64,000 nt of DNA from Thiomicrorhabdus sp. 6S3-12 (GCF_017571475.1 NZ_JAGETW010000002.1:124001-188000); one strand, 5' to 3'. Shown: positions 8,557-18,831, counted from the stretch's first letter. Numbers and translations: made by a program. Notes: a model not told the origin generated them from the letters alone.

Positions 8557-9117
8557 TCAGTCATTCTGCCGATAGTTTTCGGCAAATAGCTCTCGTCGAT
8601 AATGCTTTAGCTCATCAATGGATTCGTGGATGTCGTCCAATGCCAGATGCGCGCCCTTCTTCTCGTGAGAGGCGTAAACATTCGGCGCCCAGCGACGCGC
8701 CAGCTCTTTAAGGGTACTGACATCGAGGTTGCGATAATGAAAAAACTGTTCCAATTTCGGCATATGCTCCACCATAAAGCGGCGGTCCTGACAGATCGAA
8801 TTACCGCACATCGGCGATTTACCGGAAGGAACATACTGACTTAAAAATTCGATCGTCTGCTGTTCGGCCTGCGCCAGATCGATCGCACTGGCTTGCACAC
8901 GAGCCGTCAGCCCGGAATTCCCATGATGCGTGACACACCAGTTATCCATTTTATCGAGCTCTTCCTGAGCAGTCTGGATCGCGATCACCGGGCCTTCGGC
9001 AAGCACATTTAACTGACTGTCGGTGACCACCGTGGCGATCTCAATAATGGTATGTTCTTTCGGATCCAACCCCGTCATTTCCAAATCAATCCAAATTAAG
9101 TTGTTATCTGACTTCAT
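8557..9117 (-). CDS. orn: Oligoribonuclease
   Basis: 186 residues, normal length. A DEDDh 3'-5' exoribonuclease that degrades 2-5-mer RNAs, including pGpG from c-di-GMP turnover. The Exo I motif [11 protein letters not shown] carries Asp and Glu, [13 protein letters not shown] is Exo II, and [15 protein letters not shown] with its His and Asp is Exo III. Monocistronic, with a terminator after it, and divergent from the M48 protease gene. The c-di-GMP protein at 48 kb gives it an obvious substrate source. Confidence 0.97.
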   Translation of the reverse strand: MKSDNNLIWIDLEMTGLDPKEHTIIEIATVVTDSQLNVLAEGPVIAIQTAQEELDKMDNWCVTHHGNSGLTARVQASAIDLAQAEQQTIEFLSQYVPSGKSPMCGNSICQDRRFMVEHMPKLEQFFHYRNLDVSTLKELARRWAPNVYASHEKKGAHLALDDIHESIDELKHYRRELFAENYRQND

Positions 9118-9182
9118 ACTTCTGGCTCTTTTCCCTAAAATAGGCCCCTATCTTAACCTAATAAATTGAGAATCCTTAGCGC

Positions 9183-10433
9183 ATGACCAACTGGATAACA
9201 TCGATATTTCTATTTGCCCTGATTTTAAACCTGCTGATCGAATTGTGGTTGAACATTAAAAACCAGTTTCATATCGGCATCAATCGGGAAAAAGTTCCGG
9301 CAGACTTTTCTTCGGTCGTCAAGCTCGAAGACCACCAGAAAGCCGCCGATTACAGTCGCGCCAAACTGCAACTGGCTCGACTCGGCCTTTTTTACGATGC
9401 CGCCATTCTTTTGTTTATGACTCTGGGCGGAGGATTTCAGGATATCTACACCTTATGGGCGAACAGCTCGCTGGATCCGATCTGGCGCGATGTCGCTTTT
9501 CTGGTCTCCACCCTGTGGTTCCTCTCCGTTCTGCATCTGCCGTTCACGATCATGAGCACTTTCAAAATCGAGGCTCAGTTCGGTTTCAACCGCACGACCC
9601 CGGGCAAATTCATTAGCGACTTGTTCAAACAATGGGCTCTGGGACTCGCCCTGGGATTACCTTTGGCCTGGGTATTCGTTTCCGTTATGAGCACCTTTAT
9701 TAATGACTTGTGGTGGCTATACACCTGGTTGATCTGGATGGGCTTTCAGCTGGTACTGATGTGGGCCTACCCGAAATGGATCGCGCCAATTTTCAACAAG
9801 TTCACCCCGCTTGAAGACGGCGAAATGAAACAGCGCATTGAAGCACTGCTGGCGCGTACCGGTTTTGAATCCAACGGCGTATTCGTGATGGACGGTTCCT
9901 CGCGCAGCGGGCATGGTAACGCCTATTTCACCGGCTTCGGTAAAAACAAACGCATCGTCTTTTTCGACACGCTTCTGGAAAAACTCTCTCCGGACGAAGT
10001 TGAAGCGGTTCTGGCGCATGAACTCGGGCATTTCAAACACGGCCATATCAAAAAACGCATGCTGGAGATGTCATTAATGACGCTGGCCGCTCTGGCTCTG
10101 CTTGGCTGGCTGATACAGCAACCGGTTTTCTACAGCGGTTTGGGAATGAGCGAACAATCCCCTGCCATCGCACTGCTGCTGTTTATGACCGTGGTCCCGC
10201 TGCTGTTTTTCTTTATCGGACCGATCATGGCGATTAAAAGCCGTAAACACGAATTCGAAGCCGATGCTTTTGCCGCCGAACATGTCGGCTCCGAACACCT
10301 GATTTCGGCGCTGCTCAAGCTGTATCGCGACAATGCCAGCACTCTGACTCCGGATCCGGCGTACTCCGCCTATCACGACAGCCACCCGCCGGCCAAAATC
10401 CGTATTGATCATTTAAAACAATTAGCAAAATAA
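9183..10433 (+). CDS. M48 family membrane metalloprotease (Ste24/CAAX-protease type)
   Basis: 416 residues with an N-terminal Peptidase_M48_N domain of several membrane helices (residues 1-190), then the zinc protease motif HELGH at 279-283 (His279, Glu280, His283) and a third ligand in KHEFEADAFAAEH. It matches the bacterial Ste24/CAAX prenyl protease-1 family of inner-membrane enzymes. Bacteria lack CAAX proteins, so it probably handles membrane or misfolded proteins. It is followed 18 bases later by phhB. Confidence 0.9.
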   Translation: MTNWITSIFLFALILNLLIELWLNIKNQFHIGINREKVPADFSSVVKLEDHQKAADYSRAKLQLARLGLFYDAAILLFMTLGGGFQDIYTLWANSSLDPIWRDVAFLVSTLWFLSVLHLPFTIMSTFKIEAQFGFNRTTPGKFISDLFKQWALGLALGLPLAWVFVSVMSTFINDLWWLYTWLIWMGFQLVLMWAYPKWIAPIFNKFTPLEDGEMKQRIEALLARTGFESNGVFVMDGSSRSGHGNAYFTGFGKNKRIVFFDTLLEKLSPDEVEAVLAHELGHFKHGHIKKRMLEMSLMTLAALALLGWLIQQPVFYSGLGMSEQSPAIALLLFMTVVPLLFFFIGPIMAIKSRKHEFEADAFAAEHVGSEHLISALLKLYRDNASTLTPDPAYSAYHDSHPPAKIRIDHLKQLAK

Positions 10434-10451
10434 AACGCTTAAGGATAAAAA

Positions 10452-10808
10452 ATGAGTGAAAAAAGCGAAATTCTACAAACCCTTCTGAACTCACGCTGCA
10501 GCGAAATCAGCCCAAAAGACAAGCCGCTGATCATTCCGAGCATCGAGAGTAACATCAGCCACCTGAGCGGCTGGGAAGTTCCGCTGAACTACGCGGAATT
10601 GAAAAAGCGCTTCCAGTTCAAAAACTACTATCAAACCGTTGCCTTTGTGAATGCCGTCACCTGGCTGGCGCAGAAAGAAGGACACCACCCGACCGTCTGC
10701 TTCGGTTATAACCACTGCGATATCAGTCTGAGTACGCATGACATTAAAGGCCTGAGCATGAATGACATGATTATGGCCGCTAAAATCAATGCGCTGCTGG
10801 AAGACTGA
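10452..10808 (+). CDS. phhB: Pterin-4a-carbinolamine dehydratase
   Basis: 118 residues. It dehydrates 4a-hydroxytetrahydrobiopterin, the product of aromatic amino-acid hydroxylases, and in bacteria without such a hydroxylase may serve other pterin chemistry. Family features: GWEVP near residue 37, LKKRFQFKNYYQTVAFVNAVTWLA, and HHPTVCFGYNHCDISLSTHDIKGLS with the catalytic His pair. Good ribosome-binding site AAGGAT before the ATG. It lies between the M48 protease and rsgA genes with short gaps, probably one transcript. Confidence 0.93.
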   Translation: MSEKSEILQTLLNSRCSEISPKDKPLIIPSIESNISHLSGWEVPLNYAELKKRFQFKNYYQTVAFVNAVTWLAQKEGHHPTVCFGYNHCDISLSTHDIKGLSMNDMIMAAKINALLED

Positions 10809-10846
10809 GTCTAACTGAAGCGTTTCTCTCTATTTAAAGGTAACTT

Positions 10847-11872
10847 ATGTCAAAACGCCGCTTAACCAAACAACAGAGCCGCCGTGTCAGCCGTCAGCGG
10901 AAGAAAGAGACCGGCGAACAAGATCTCAAACAGGAGAGCGGCCATCTCGGAGAAGAGCGCAACGGCCTGGTCATCACCAGTTTCGGAAAACGTGTTCTGG
11001 TCGAGGGCGAGGATCGGCAGAGTTATAACTGTGCCATCCGCCAGCATCTGGGCAAACTGGTCGCCGGCGACAAGGTTATCTGGCGCTCCGACATCGAAGC
11101 GGGAACCGGCGTCGTCGTCAGCGTTTTACCGCGCACGCATGAGTTGAGTCGCCCCGGATTTCGCGGCCAGACCCGAATGGTCGCGGCTAATATCGATTTT
11201 ATCGGTATTGTGGCGCCGGTGGTTCCCGGCATCCATCCGGACATGATCGACCGTTATCTGGTCGGGGCGGCCCAATTGGGAATTCCCGCGATCATTATTC
11301 TCAATAAAACCGATCTTCTGGAAAGCGATGAAGACTGGGAGGCGGTTGCCGAGTTGCTGGCACCTTACGATGAAATGGAAATTCCGCTAATCCCGGCCTC
11401 GACCGTTTCTCAGCAAGGCCTGGACGAACTGTTGGACTTTATGCACGATAAGAACTCGGTCTTTGTCGGCCCGTCCGGAGCAGGTAAATCGTCGCTGATT
11501 AACGCGCTGATTCCTGATCTGGACATCCGCGTCGGCGCCCTTTCCGATGCCACCGGCCTCGGTAAGCACACCACGACCAACAGCATTCTGTATCATTTGA
11601 ATCTGAAAGAAGACGACAGTATTTATGAAGGGAATCTGATCGACTCGCCGGGCGTACGTCAGTTTAATCCTGCTCCCTGCTCTCTGAGCGAGCTGGAAAC
11701 TTATTATCCCGATTTCGCCCCCTTTCTGGGTCAGTGCAAATTCAATAACTGTACCCACGGACATGAACCGGATTGCGCTGTCAAACAGGCTGTCGAAGAC
11801 GGAGAGATCGCTTTTACCCGTTATCAGAGCTTCCGCCGCCTGCTCGAGGAATTCAGCTCAGAGAACAACTGA
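10847..11872 (+). CDS. rsgA: Ribosome small subunit-dependent GTPase A
   Basis: 341 residues. A circularly permuted GTPase checking late 30S subunit maturation. An N-terminal OB fold (residues ~35-110) is followed by G4 NKTD (LNKTD), then G1 GPSGAGKSS, G3 DSPGVRQF, and a C-terminal zinc knuckle (CKFNNCTHGHEPDC). The basic N-terminal extension (KRRLTKQQSRRVSRQRKK) is typical of gammaproteobacterial RsgA. Its TGA stop lies inside the stem of the downstream terminator. Confidence 0.97.
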   Translation: MSKRRLTKQQSRRVSRQRKKETGEQDLKQESGHLGEERNGLVITSFGKRVLVEGEDRQSYNCAIRQHLGKLVAGDKVIWRSDIEAGTGVVVSVLPRTHELSRPGFRGQTRMVAANIDFIGIVAPVVPGIHPDMIDRYLVGAAQLGIPAIIILNKTDLLESDEDWEAVAELLAPYDEMEIPLIPASTVSQQGLDELLDFMHDKNSVFVGPSGAGKSSLINALIPDLDIRVGALSDATGLGKHTTTNSILYHLNLKEDDSIYEGNLIDSPGVRQFNPAPCSLSELETYYPDFAPFLGQCKFNNCTHGHEPDCAVKQAVEDGEIAFTRYQSFRRLLEEFSSENN

Positions 11873-11893
11873 GCGGATAATAATATCCGCTCA
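11870..11893. terminator. Bidirectional terminator overlapping the rsgA stop
   Basis: TGAGCGGATA, loop ATAA, TATCCGCTCA: a ten-pair perfect stem followed by TTATTATT. The first three bases are the rsgA stop codon, and the small minus-strand gene ends four bases to the right, so both converge on it. Confidence 0.75.
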
Positions 11894-11896
11894 TTA

Positions 11897-12076
11897 TTAT
11901 TGACCGGCTACCCATACAGACAGGCCGTACATCAGCCCAATGCTTCCGAAAACTGCGACCACCCAGAAAAGCAGTACCAGCCAGAAAGATTGCCGCTTAC
12001 CGATATATTTCAGAAGCAGCCAGCTCAAAACTGTCAGTATCAGCACAACGACCCATAAACGTAAAATCGCGATCAC
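11897..12076 (-). CDS. Small two-helix membrane protein, 59 residues
   Basis: GTG at 12076 preceded by AGAGG starts a 59-residue frame ending with TAA. Two hydrophobic segments (IAILRLWVVVLILTVLSWLL and a second of about 25 residues ending LMYGLSVWVAGQ) are separated by a short basic loop (KYIGKRQ), so it should be a hairpin-like inner-membrane protein. It has no recognised family. It ends just short of the terminator shared with rsgA. The evidence is coherent codon structure, amphipathic layout and RBS. Confidence 0.65.
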   Translation of the reverse strand: MIAILRLWVVVLILTVLSWLLLKYIGKRQSFWLVLLFWVVAVFGSIGLMYGLSVWVAGQ

Positions 12077-12349
12077 ATTACACCTCTTTATCGTATTAGC
12101 GACTGAATGATATACGTATTATTGTCCTGAATGCTGGCTTTTTGGCAAATTTACAGAGCAAATCCCGCGCTTTTCGAATCATGGATTTTCCATTTTAAGA
12201 CCTTTTTCGCGAAAAAAATCGCACGCCTCTCAACGACAAAAGACAGACTTTTACAGAAAATCATCCGGCTTTACTCAAGGCTTCTACGCACTTATAAGAA
12301 TTCGCTTAAGTTTTTTATCGATTATTAAGGTTTGCTCAAGTCTCTTACC

Positions 12350-12378
12350 TTGACTCAAATATCCTTTTCGTATGTAAT
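12350..12378 (+). promoter_or_regulatory. Sigma-70 promoter for the first cytochrome c gene
   Basis: TTGACT (12350-12355), 17-base spacer, TGTAAT (12373-12378): five of six consensus bases in each box. The leader would be about 50 bases with AGGAGAG just before the gene. The rest of 12077-12349 shows no gene I can support. Confidence 0.65.
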
Positions 12379-12433
12379 TTGCACCTAGGGAAATTTCCCG
12401 ACCTTTTTTAAATCGTGCTTTTAGGAGAGTACT

Positions 12434-12739
12434 ATGAAAAAAACTGTAATTGCTCTAGCTGCGGCTGGTCTTGTTTCTTTTGGTGCAGCTGCTCAAGCTG
12501 GTGATGCAACTGCTGGTCAAGCTTCATACGCAACTTGTGCTGGTTGTCACGGTGGTGCTGGTGAAGGTGGTGTTGGTCCTAAACTAGCTGGTCAGAACGC
12601 TGCTGATATCGTTGCTAAGCTACAGAAGTATAAAGCTGGTGAGCAAGTAGGTCCTATGACTTCTATGATGGCTCCAATGGCTGCTGGTCTTTCTGACGCA
12701 GACATGGAAAACATCGCTGCTTACGTTTCTGGTCTATAA
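12434..12739 (+). CDS. Small periplasmic class I cytochrome c
   Basis: 101 residues with a Sec signal peptide cleaved after AAAQA (about residue 22), heme motif CAGCH, then GVGPKLAGQ, and a C-terminal Met ligand region (PMTSMMAPMAAGLSDADMENIAAYVSGL), as in cytochrome c553/c4-like monoheme carriers. It probably shuttles electrons between periplasmic sulfur oxidation and a terminal oxidase; the partner is inferred. Very strong use of GCT, GGT and other preferred codons, plus a good promoter and terminator, suggests an abundant protein. Confidence 0.9.
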   Translation: MKKTVIALAAAGLVSFGAAAQAGDATAGQASYATCAGCHGGAGEGGVGPKLAGQNAADIVAKLQKYKAGEQVGPMTSMMAPMAAGLSDADMENIAAYVSGL

Positions 12740-12761
12740 TTTATAGTCAGTTTCTGTAAAG

Positions 12762-12792
12762 AACCGCCCTTAAGATTTTCTTAGGGCGGTTT
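12762..12792 (+). terminator. Intrinsic terminator of the first cytochrome c gene
   Basis: AACCGCCCT and AGGGCGGTT with further A/T pairing inside (TAAGA/TCTTA), followed by T7. A strong rho-independent terminator. Confidence 0.85.
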
Positions 12793-12920
12793 TTTTATAC
12801 CTATAGAAAAATTTATCGCAGCTGACGGCAACTAATCGGCTTTACAACTTGATTTGCCAAGCCATTCGCTATAAATTTTAAAGCGTTTTAATCAGCAAGT
12901 TCCAATATAAGGATTTTCCT

Positions 12921-13220
12921 ATGAAAAAAATGATGATTGCAGCTCTTTCAACAGGACTACTTGTCTCGGCATCTTTCGGAGCTCAAGCAGCACCGGCGAA
13001 AGCGGCAACTTGTGTCGGTTGTCACGGCGCGGATGGTAACAGTGTTGTCCCGAATTTTCCAAAACTGGCTGGACAGCATGCTTCCTACCTTGAAAAGCAG
13101 CTAAAAGACTTCCGCGACGGTTTTCGTAAAGATGCGACCATGCAGCCTTTCGCTAAAGGGTTGACCGATGCTGAAATTAAGGAGCTGGCAGACTTCTACG
13201 CGGCACAAGCGCCTAAATAA
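12921..13220 (+). CDS. Small periplasmic cytochrome c, second copy type
   Basis: 99 residues. A Sec signal peptide (MKKMMIAALSTGLLVSASFGAQA), heme motif CVGCHG, VPNFPKLAGQHASYLEKQLKDF and a Met ligand in MQPFAKGLTDAEIKELADFYAAQ are typical of half of a cytochrome c4 or a c553. It lies 181 bases after another monoheme cytochrome but shows much less codon bias, so the two are related but differently expressed. AAGGAT precedes the ATG. Confidence 0.9.
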   Translation: MKKMMIAALSTGLLVSASFGAQAAPAKAATCVGCHGADGNSVVPNFPKLAGQHASYLEKQLKDFRDGFRKDATMQPFAKGLTDAEIKELADFYAAQAPK

Positions 13221-13280
13221 TTTCACAACAAAGCCTTGTACCGAAGGCTCTAATTAATCTTAGAGTTTTTCGTCAGCCAT

Positions 13281-13320
13281 AAAAAAACGCCGGAATTCAT
13301 ACGAATACCGGCGTTTTTTT
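13281..13320. terminator. Bidirectional terminator between cytochrome c and the FAD/Fe-S gene
   Basis: AAACGCCGG and CCGGCGTTT with an A7 tract on the left and T7 on the right; it serves both converging genes. Confidence 0.85.
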
Positions 13321-13375
13321 ATGTTGCTAGACCCTCTTTCTCCGCACACGGCAGAGAAAGAAGTCTTAAGTCATA

Positions 13376-16300
13376 TTACAGAAGCACTTTTTCGATACCA
13401 CCGTTTTTCAACTGCTCGACAAACAGCGCTTTCCAGTCATCGCCCATACGATTCTTAGCCAACTCAACCACGATATAGTCGGTTTTCAAGCCGGTTTCAC
13501 CTTCATAGCGATTCAACCCCTGCTGGCAGGCAGGACAGCTGGTCAAGACCTTGACGTTACCATCGCGAGCCTTATCCTCACCGGTCAGATCCTGAATGCC
13601 TTTCTTCAACTCGATCGCTTTACGGAAACGCAGCTGAGTCGAAATATCCGGACGAGCCGTCGCCAGAGTACCCGCTTCCGAACAGCAACGGTCGTTTAAC
13701 AGAACTTCTTCGGTTTTGAGAAGATCCTTGGCAACCGATGTTCCATCCTTGAGTTTCATCGGATCGTGACAAGGTGCATGATACAGATACTTGGTTCCGG
13801 TCGCATTATCCAGCGAGACCCCTTTCTCCTGCAGATATTCGTGAATATCCATCAGACGACAACCTGGGAAAATCCGGCTGAATTCATATTTCAGCAACTG
13901 ATCCAGACAGGTACCACAGGAAACAATTACCGTTTTGATATCCAGATAATTCAAGGTGTTCGCAACCCGGTGGAAGAGCGCGCGGTTTTCCGCCGTAATC
14001 TGCGCCCCTTTATCCGCCTGACCGGCAGCCGTCTGCGGATAACCGCAGCACAGATACCCCGGAGGAAGAATGGTCTGAGCCCCTGTTTCCGACAACATCG
14101 CCAAGGTAGCCATACTGATATCGCTGAACAGACGTTCCGAACCACAACCCGGGAAGTAGAACACCGCATCCGAATCGTCGTTAACCTTATCCGGATTGGA
14201 GATAATCGGCACCATAGTGCTGTCTTCCAAAGCCAGTAATTTTCGCATCGTCGGCTGATTCGGCCCGGTATTCAACGGCTTGCGGACAAAGTTAATGACC
14301 TGCTGCTGTACCGGCGCGATTTTCGAAGACTTGTGCGGAATCTCATCCAGGGATTCCTTCACCAGCCCGAAAGATTTCGCCACCTTGTGACCCAGCGTAA
14401 TCATATTGGCGCTCCAACCGATCATCGCCTTACGCATCAGATTGATATTGGTCGGGTTTTTGGTATTCAGGAAGAACAGCGCCGCTTTTGTCGTCAATGA
14501 AAAACGCTTCTTGCCCATATTGGTCAAGATATTACGCATACGGATGGAAACATCCCCAAAATCGATATCGACCGGACACGGCGTTTCACACTTGTGACAG
14601 GTCGTACAATGGTCGGCCACATCGTTCATCGCTTCGAAATGCTGCAGCGAAATACCGCGACGTGTCTGTTCTTCGTACAGGAACGCCTCGATCACCTGGC
14701 CGGTCGCCAGAATTTTGTTACGCGGCGAATACAACAGGTTAGCGCGTGGAATGTGCGTCTGACAGACAGGCTTACACTTACCGCAGCGCAGACAGTCTTT
14801 GATATCGTTATTCAACTCATCCAGTTCACTGGCCTCGAGAATAATCGCTTCCTGCTGCACCAGACTCAAAGACGGCGTATAGGCATTGCTCAGACCAGAA
14901 CCCGGCATCAGCTTGCCTTTATTGAAGTGACCGTTCGGATCGACTTCTTTTTTGTAGTTCACAAAGTCTTCGATCTTCGCCTGTTCCAGATACTGAATTT
15001 TGGTCAGACCAATACCGTGTTCACCGGAAATCACACCGCCAAGCTTATGAGCAATTTCCATAATGCGATCCACCAGACGATCCGCCTGATGCACCATCAC
15101 ATAGTTACCGGAATGCACCGGAATATTGGTATGAATATTTCCGTCACCGGCGTGCATATGCAGTGCGACAAACAGTCGCGCGGTACGGATTTCAGCATGA
15201 ATGTCATCCAGGCGTTTAATCAGCGCTTCAAAGTCGTAGCCCATCAATGTCTGCTCGATGAAATCCTTCACTTCATTGCGATAGCTCATACGCACATCAC
15301 GACGCAGGAACAGGTCAACAATCCGATCGTTGTCTCGTACTTTGTCCTGATCCAGTTCGGCGAACAGATCCAGAGCCTGTGTCGCCGGTTTGTACAGATT
15401 AATCAGCAGAGACTTCCAGCGCGTTCTGACATTGTGCAGATGAGTCTGGATCGTGGTCAGACGATTTTTAAAGTAATCGGCATTGGTGCCTTCGGCGTTT
15501 TCGAAGTCGTCTTCCTGGGTAAATTCAGGAATATCTCCATTGAAGTACTCTTGGAAAGCTTCGAGAATTTCCAGCTTGTTGCGAATCGACATCTCGATAT
15601 TGATCATCTCGATTTCGCTGTTGTACTCATTCAGGCGCTCAAGCGGAATAACCACGTCTTCGTTGATCTTGAAGGCGTTGGTATGCGCCGAAATCGCCGC
15701 GGTACGTGAACGGTCCAGCCAGAAACGTTTACGGGCTTCGTCGGTTACTGCGATAAAGCCTTCGGCGTTACGTTTTTTCGCCAGCTCGACAATTTCTTTA
15801 CAGGTATTGGCCACCTCGAAACCGTTTTCACCGCAAATATCTGCCAGAAGCAGCATTTTCGGCAGTTCTTTGCGATCCGCTTTGGTGTTGTATTTAACGG
15901 CGCGAATATAACGCTCGTCCAAATGTTCCAGACCGGCCAGCAGGATTCCTTCGGGTTTCTTCTGCTCGACATAGTCGATGACCTCGACAATCGCCGGTAC
16001 GGCATTGCTCAGATCAGTACCGAAGAATTCAAGACAGATGGTACGCGTATGGCTCGGCATGCGATGCACAATAAAACGCGCCGACGTAATCAGACCGTCG
16101 CACCCTTCTTTCTGAACCCCCGGCAATCCACTAAGGAATTTATCGGTAACATCCTTACCGAGTCCGGCCTGACGGAAAGCCGAGCCGGGAATTTCCAGAC
16201 GCTCGGTTTCGCCGATCTGCGTCTGACCGTCTTTTTCGAAACGCTTGATATCAAAAATAACCGTATGCTGATCCTGAAGTTTACCCAGGTTGTGGTTAAT

Positions 16301-17239
16301 TCGATGCACTTCCAACCATTTGGCATCCGGCGTGACCATTTTCCAGGACGCCAGGTTATCCAGTGTCGTTCCCCACAGAACCGCCTTTTTACCACCGGCG
16401 TTCATGGAAATGTTACCGCCGATGGTCGAGGCGTCCTGAGAGGTCGGGTCGACCGCAAAGGTATAACCGAAACGTTCCGCCTGCTCGGAGACACGACGCG
16501 TTACCACACCAGCACCGGTACGGATTGTCGGAACCTTACCGATCATCGGCAGCTCTTCCTGCTCGACCAGGCTCATGAACTCCAGCTTCTCGGTATTGAT
16601 CACCGCGGTATGCTCATGCAGCGGAATCGCCCCACCGGTATAACCGGTACCGCCTCCACGCGGAATAATGGTCAAGCCCAGTTCGATACACGCTTCGACA
16701 ATATCGACAATTTCCGCTTCGGTATCCGGAGAAATCACTACCAGCGGCAATTCCACACGCCAGTCGGTCGCATCCGTAGCATGAGAAACACGCGCCAGAC
16801 CACTGAAGTCGACATTATCGTCGCGGGTAATTTTTTTCAGGCGCTTCTGAACCTTGCCGCGGATTTCGATCTGTTCAGGAAACCAGGCAGCAAATTTCTG
16901 CACCGCTTTCTTAACTTCTTCGGTCAGCTCGGCTGCCGTCTGATTCCCGTCAAGACGTTTTTCCACCTCTTGCAGACGATGATTCAGCGCATCGATCAAC
17001 GCCTGACGACGTTTTGCATTGTCGATCAGGTCGTTCTGAATGTACGGGTTGCGACTGACCACCCACATATCGCCCAGAACCTCAAACAGCATACGCGCCG
17101 AACGCCCGGTATTACGACACTCACGCAGGGTCTCGATCGTCTGCCAACAAGATTCGCCGAGGAACCTTAGCACGATCTCCTTGTCTGAGAATGAGGTGTA
17201 ATTGTAGGGAATTTCACGAATACGCTTCTTCGGAATCAT
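13376..17239 (-). CDS. Giant FAD-linked/Fe-S oxidoreductase (DUF3683 type)
   Basis: 1287 residues combining an N-terminal DUF3683 region ([22 protein letters not shown]), a PCMH-type FAD-binding domain ([28 protein letters not shown]), an FAD-oxidase C-terminal domain ([14 protein letters not shown]), two 4Fe-4S motifs ([11 protein letters not shown] near 817 and [12 protein letters not shown] near 877) and two CCG domains (CCGYPQ and CCSEAGT). This layout matches D-lactate/glycolate-type dehydrogenases fused to an electron-transfer module, which pass electrons to quinone. The substrate is unknown; a 2-hydroxyacid is likely. Unlike the split glcDEF at 52-56 kb, everything is in one chain. It lies alone after der. 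Confidence 0.88.
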   Translation of the reverse strand: MIPKKRIREIPYNYTSFSDKEIVLRFLGESCWQTIETLRECRNTGRSARMLFEVLGDMWVVSRNPYIQNDLIDNAKRRQALIDALNHRLQEVEKRLDGNQTAAELTEEVKKAVQKFAAWFPEQIEIRGKVQKRLKKITRDDNVDFSGLARVSHATDATDWRVELPLVVISPDTEAEIVDIVEACIELGLTIIPRGGGTGYTGGAIPLHEHTAVINTEKLEFMSLVEQEELPMIGKVPTIRTGAGVVTRRVSEQAERFGYTFAVDPTSQDASTIGGNISMNAGGKKAVLWGTTLDNLASWKMVTPDAKWLEVHRINHNLGKLQDQHTVIFDIKRFEKDGQTQIGETERLEIPGSAFRQAGLGKDVTDKFLSGLPGVQKEGCDGLITSARFIVHRMPSHTRTICLEFFGTDLSNAVPAIVEVIDYVEQKKPEGILLAGLEHLDERYIRAVKYNTKADRKELPKMLLLADICGENGFEVANTCKEIVELAKKRNAEGFIAVTDEARKRFWLDRSRTAAISAHTNAFKINEDVVIPLERLNEYNSEIEMINIEMSIRNKLEILEAFQEYFNGDIPEFTQEDDFENAEGTNADYFKNRLTTIQTHLHNVRTRWKSLLINLYKPATQALDLFAELDQDKVRDNDRIVDLFLRRDVRMSYRNEVKDFIEQTLMGYDFEALIKRLDDIHAEIRTARLFVALHMHAGDGNIHTNIPVHSGNYVMVHQADRLVDRIMEIAHKLGGVISGEHGIGLTKIQYLEQAKIEDFVNYKKEVDPNGHFNKGKLMPGSGLSNAYTPSLSLVQQEAIILEASELDELNNDIKDCLRCGKCKPVCQTHIPRANLLYSPRNKILATGQVIEAFLYEEQTRRGISLQHFEAMNDVADHCTTCHKCETPCPVDIDFGDVSIRMRNILTNMGKKRFSLTTKAALFFLNTKNPTNINLMRKAMIGWSANMITLGHKVAKSFGLVKESLDEIPHKSSKIAPVQQQVINFVRKPLNTGPNQPTMRKLLALEDSTMVPIISNPDKVNDDSDAVFYFPGCGSERLFSDISMATLAMLSETGAQTILPPGYLCCGYPQTAAGQADKGAQITAENRALFHRVANTLNYLDIKTVIVSCGTCLDQLLKYEFSRIFPGCRLMDIHEYLQEKGVSLDNATGTKYLYHAPCHDPMKLKDGTSVAKDLLKTEEVLLNDRCCSEAGTLATARPDISTQLRFRKAIELKKGIQDLTGEDKARDGNVKVLTSCPACQQGLNRYEGETGLKTDYIVVELAKNRMGDDWKALFVEQLKNGGIEKVLL

Positions 17240-17291
17240 CTGTTATAGCCTATGTTAAGGATCAACTTATAAACCGCTATTTAAACGGTAC

Positions 17292-17319
17292 AGGGCGCTT
17301 AGCCCAAACTAAACGCCCT
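17292..17319 (-). other. Hairpin between der and the FAD/Fe-S gene
   Basis: AGGGCG, C, TTAG pair with CTAA, A, CGCCCT around CCCAAA: ten pairs and one mismatch. There is no U-tract, so it looks like a processing or pausing element rather than a terminator. Confidence 0.4.
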
Positions 17320-17356
17320 ATGTAAACTTACACTACTTTAGGCAGTAAGCCCTCGG

Positions 17357-18787
17357 TTACTGCACTCTTTTTTTCTGCATTTTTTTCTTTTTCTTTCTTT
17401 GCCGCATCATGGCATCGATCTTTTGCCGGTCATCTTTGACTTTCGGTTTGGATTTACGACCTTCAAACGGGTTTTGCGTCGCTTTATACTCGATGGTTAC
17501 CGGTGTTCCAATCCACTTGAATGCTTTACGGAATACATTCGTTAAATAACGGGTATAGGCTTCCGGCAACTTGTCCACCTGATTTCCGTGAACAATCACT
17601 CGCGGCGGATTCAAACCGCCCAGGTGCGCGTAACGCAGTTTGACACGACGTCCGGCGATCAGAGGCGGCTGATGCTCCAGAACCGCCTGCTCGAGAACGC
17701 GGTTAAGATCCGAAGTCGAAACCTTTTTAAAGGCGGCCTCATGAACTTGCTGGACGGTTTTGAACAGTTCGCCGACACCGCTGCCGTGCAGAGCCGAAAT
17801 CAAATGTTTTTTGGCGTACTCGACAAACTGCAGACGGCTATCCAACTCGTGTTTCACCTGCTCACGCTGATAGGTAGTAAGGTTATCCCACTTATTAACC
17901 GCCAATACCAGACCGCGCCCCGACTCGATCGCCAGACCCAGCAAGGTCAGATCCTGATCGGTCAAGCCTTCCGAACCGTCGATTACCAGAATCACCACAT
18001 GCGACTGTTCCATCGCCTCGATCGCTTTGACGATACTGAATTTTTCGATTTTCTCTTTGATGTTTTTACGACGACGAACTCCGGCCGTATCGATCAGCGT
18101 GTACTCTTTGCCGTCACGCTCGAAAGGAACGAAAATACTGTCACGTGTTGTTCCCGGCATATCGAAAGCAACTACACGCTCTTCGCCGATCATGCGGTTG
18201 ATCAAGGTTGACTTGCCGACATTCGGACGGCCAATAACTGCAACCCGGATACCTGGCTGGGCATCCAGCTCCAGTTCGTCTTCCTCTTCTTTTTCAGGCA
18301 GCTGTTCGATGACATGGTCAATCGCTTTTTCGACGTTATCGCCGTGTGCCGAGGAGATCGCTATCGGATCGCCCAAACCAAGCTGAAAGAACTCTGCTTT
18401 CGCCAGATCATGGTCATAACCTTCGGCCTTATTGACCAATACCTGAACCGGTTTATCGAAAAGACGGACATAGTTCGCAATCACTTCGTCCGCCGGCAAA
18501 ATGCCTTGGCGGCCGTCGACCAGAAACAGAACGGCATCGGCTTCGTCCAACGCCGCTCGAACCTGACCGGCCATTAGAGGATCAACACCCTCTGTTTCTC
18601 CGCTCAGACCGCCGGTATCTACTACAATGTAGGGTCTTTTACCCAGTCGACCGGTTCCGTACTGACGATCTCGCGTCAGGCCGGGATAGTCGGCGACAAT
18701 TGCATCACGACTGCGGGTCAGACGATTGAAAAGTGTCGATTTTCCAACATTTGGACGCCCGACAAGAGCGATAATCGGCTTACTCAT
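17357..18787 (-). CDS. der: Ribosome biogenesis GTPase Der (EngA)
   Basis: 476 residues with two tandem Era-like GTPase domains: GRPNVGKSTLFN and DTGGL in the first, GRPNVGKSTLIN and DTAGVRR in the second, with NKAEG and NKWDN as G4 motifs, then a KH-like C-terminal domain. It acts in 50S subunit assembly. The C-terminal tail is very basic (RQRKKKKKMQKKR). It follows bamB in the conserved yfgM-bamB-der order, but a terminator separates it from bamB. Confidence 0.98.
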   Translation of the reverse strand: MSKPIIALVGRPNVGKSTLFNRLTRSRDAIVADYPGLTRDRQYGTGRLGKRPYIVVDTGGLSGETEGVDPLMAGQVRAALDEADAVLFLVDGRQGILPADEVIANYVRLFDKPVQVLVNKAEGYDHDLAKAEFFQLGLGDPIAISSAHGDNVEKAIDHVIEQLPEKEEEDELELDAQPGIRVAVIGRPNVGKSTLINRMIGEERVVAFDMPGTTRDSIFVPFERDGKEYTLIDTAGVRRRKNIKEKIEKFSIVKAIEAMEQSHVVILVIDGSEGLTDQDLTLLGLAIESGRGLVLAVNKWDNLTTYQREQVKHELDSRLQFVEYAKKHLISALHGSGVGELFKTVQQVHEAAFKKVSTSDLNRVLEQAVLEHQPPLIAGRRVKLRYAHLGGLNPPRVIVHGNQVDKLPEAYTRYLTNVFRKAFKWIGTPVTIEYKATQNPFEGRKSKPKVKDDRQKIDAMMRQRKKKKKMQKKRVQ

Positions 18788-18807
18788 TTAGCATAACCTA
18801 AAGTTAA

Positions 18808-18831
18808 AACACCACTCAACCGAGTGGTGTT
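18808..18831 (-). terminator. Intrinsic terminator between bamB and der
   Basis: AACACCACTC and GAGTGGTGTT form ten perfect pairs around a four-base loop. On the minus strand TTTTAACTTT follows. It lies 20 bases before the der start, so der needs read-through or its own promoter. Confidence 0.7.

Noticed and set aside
12131-12328. 65-codon frame before the first cytochrome c gene
   Set aside because: No RBS and a composition typical of AT-rich intergenic sequence; it runs up to the promoter region of the cytochrome gene.
14594-17170. Long plus-strand frames (371 and 415 codons) opposite the FAD/Fe-S gene
   Set aside because: Antisense to a clearly conserved protein; His/Arg/Gln-rich products are the mirror of its codon bias, without motifs or RBS.
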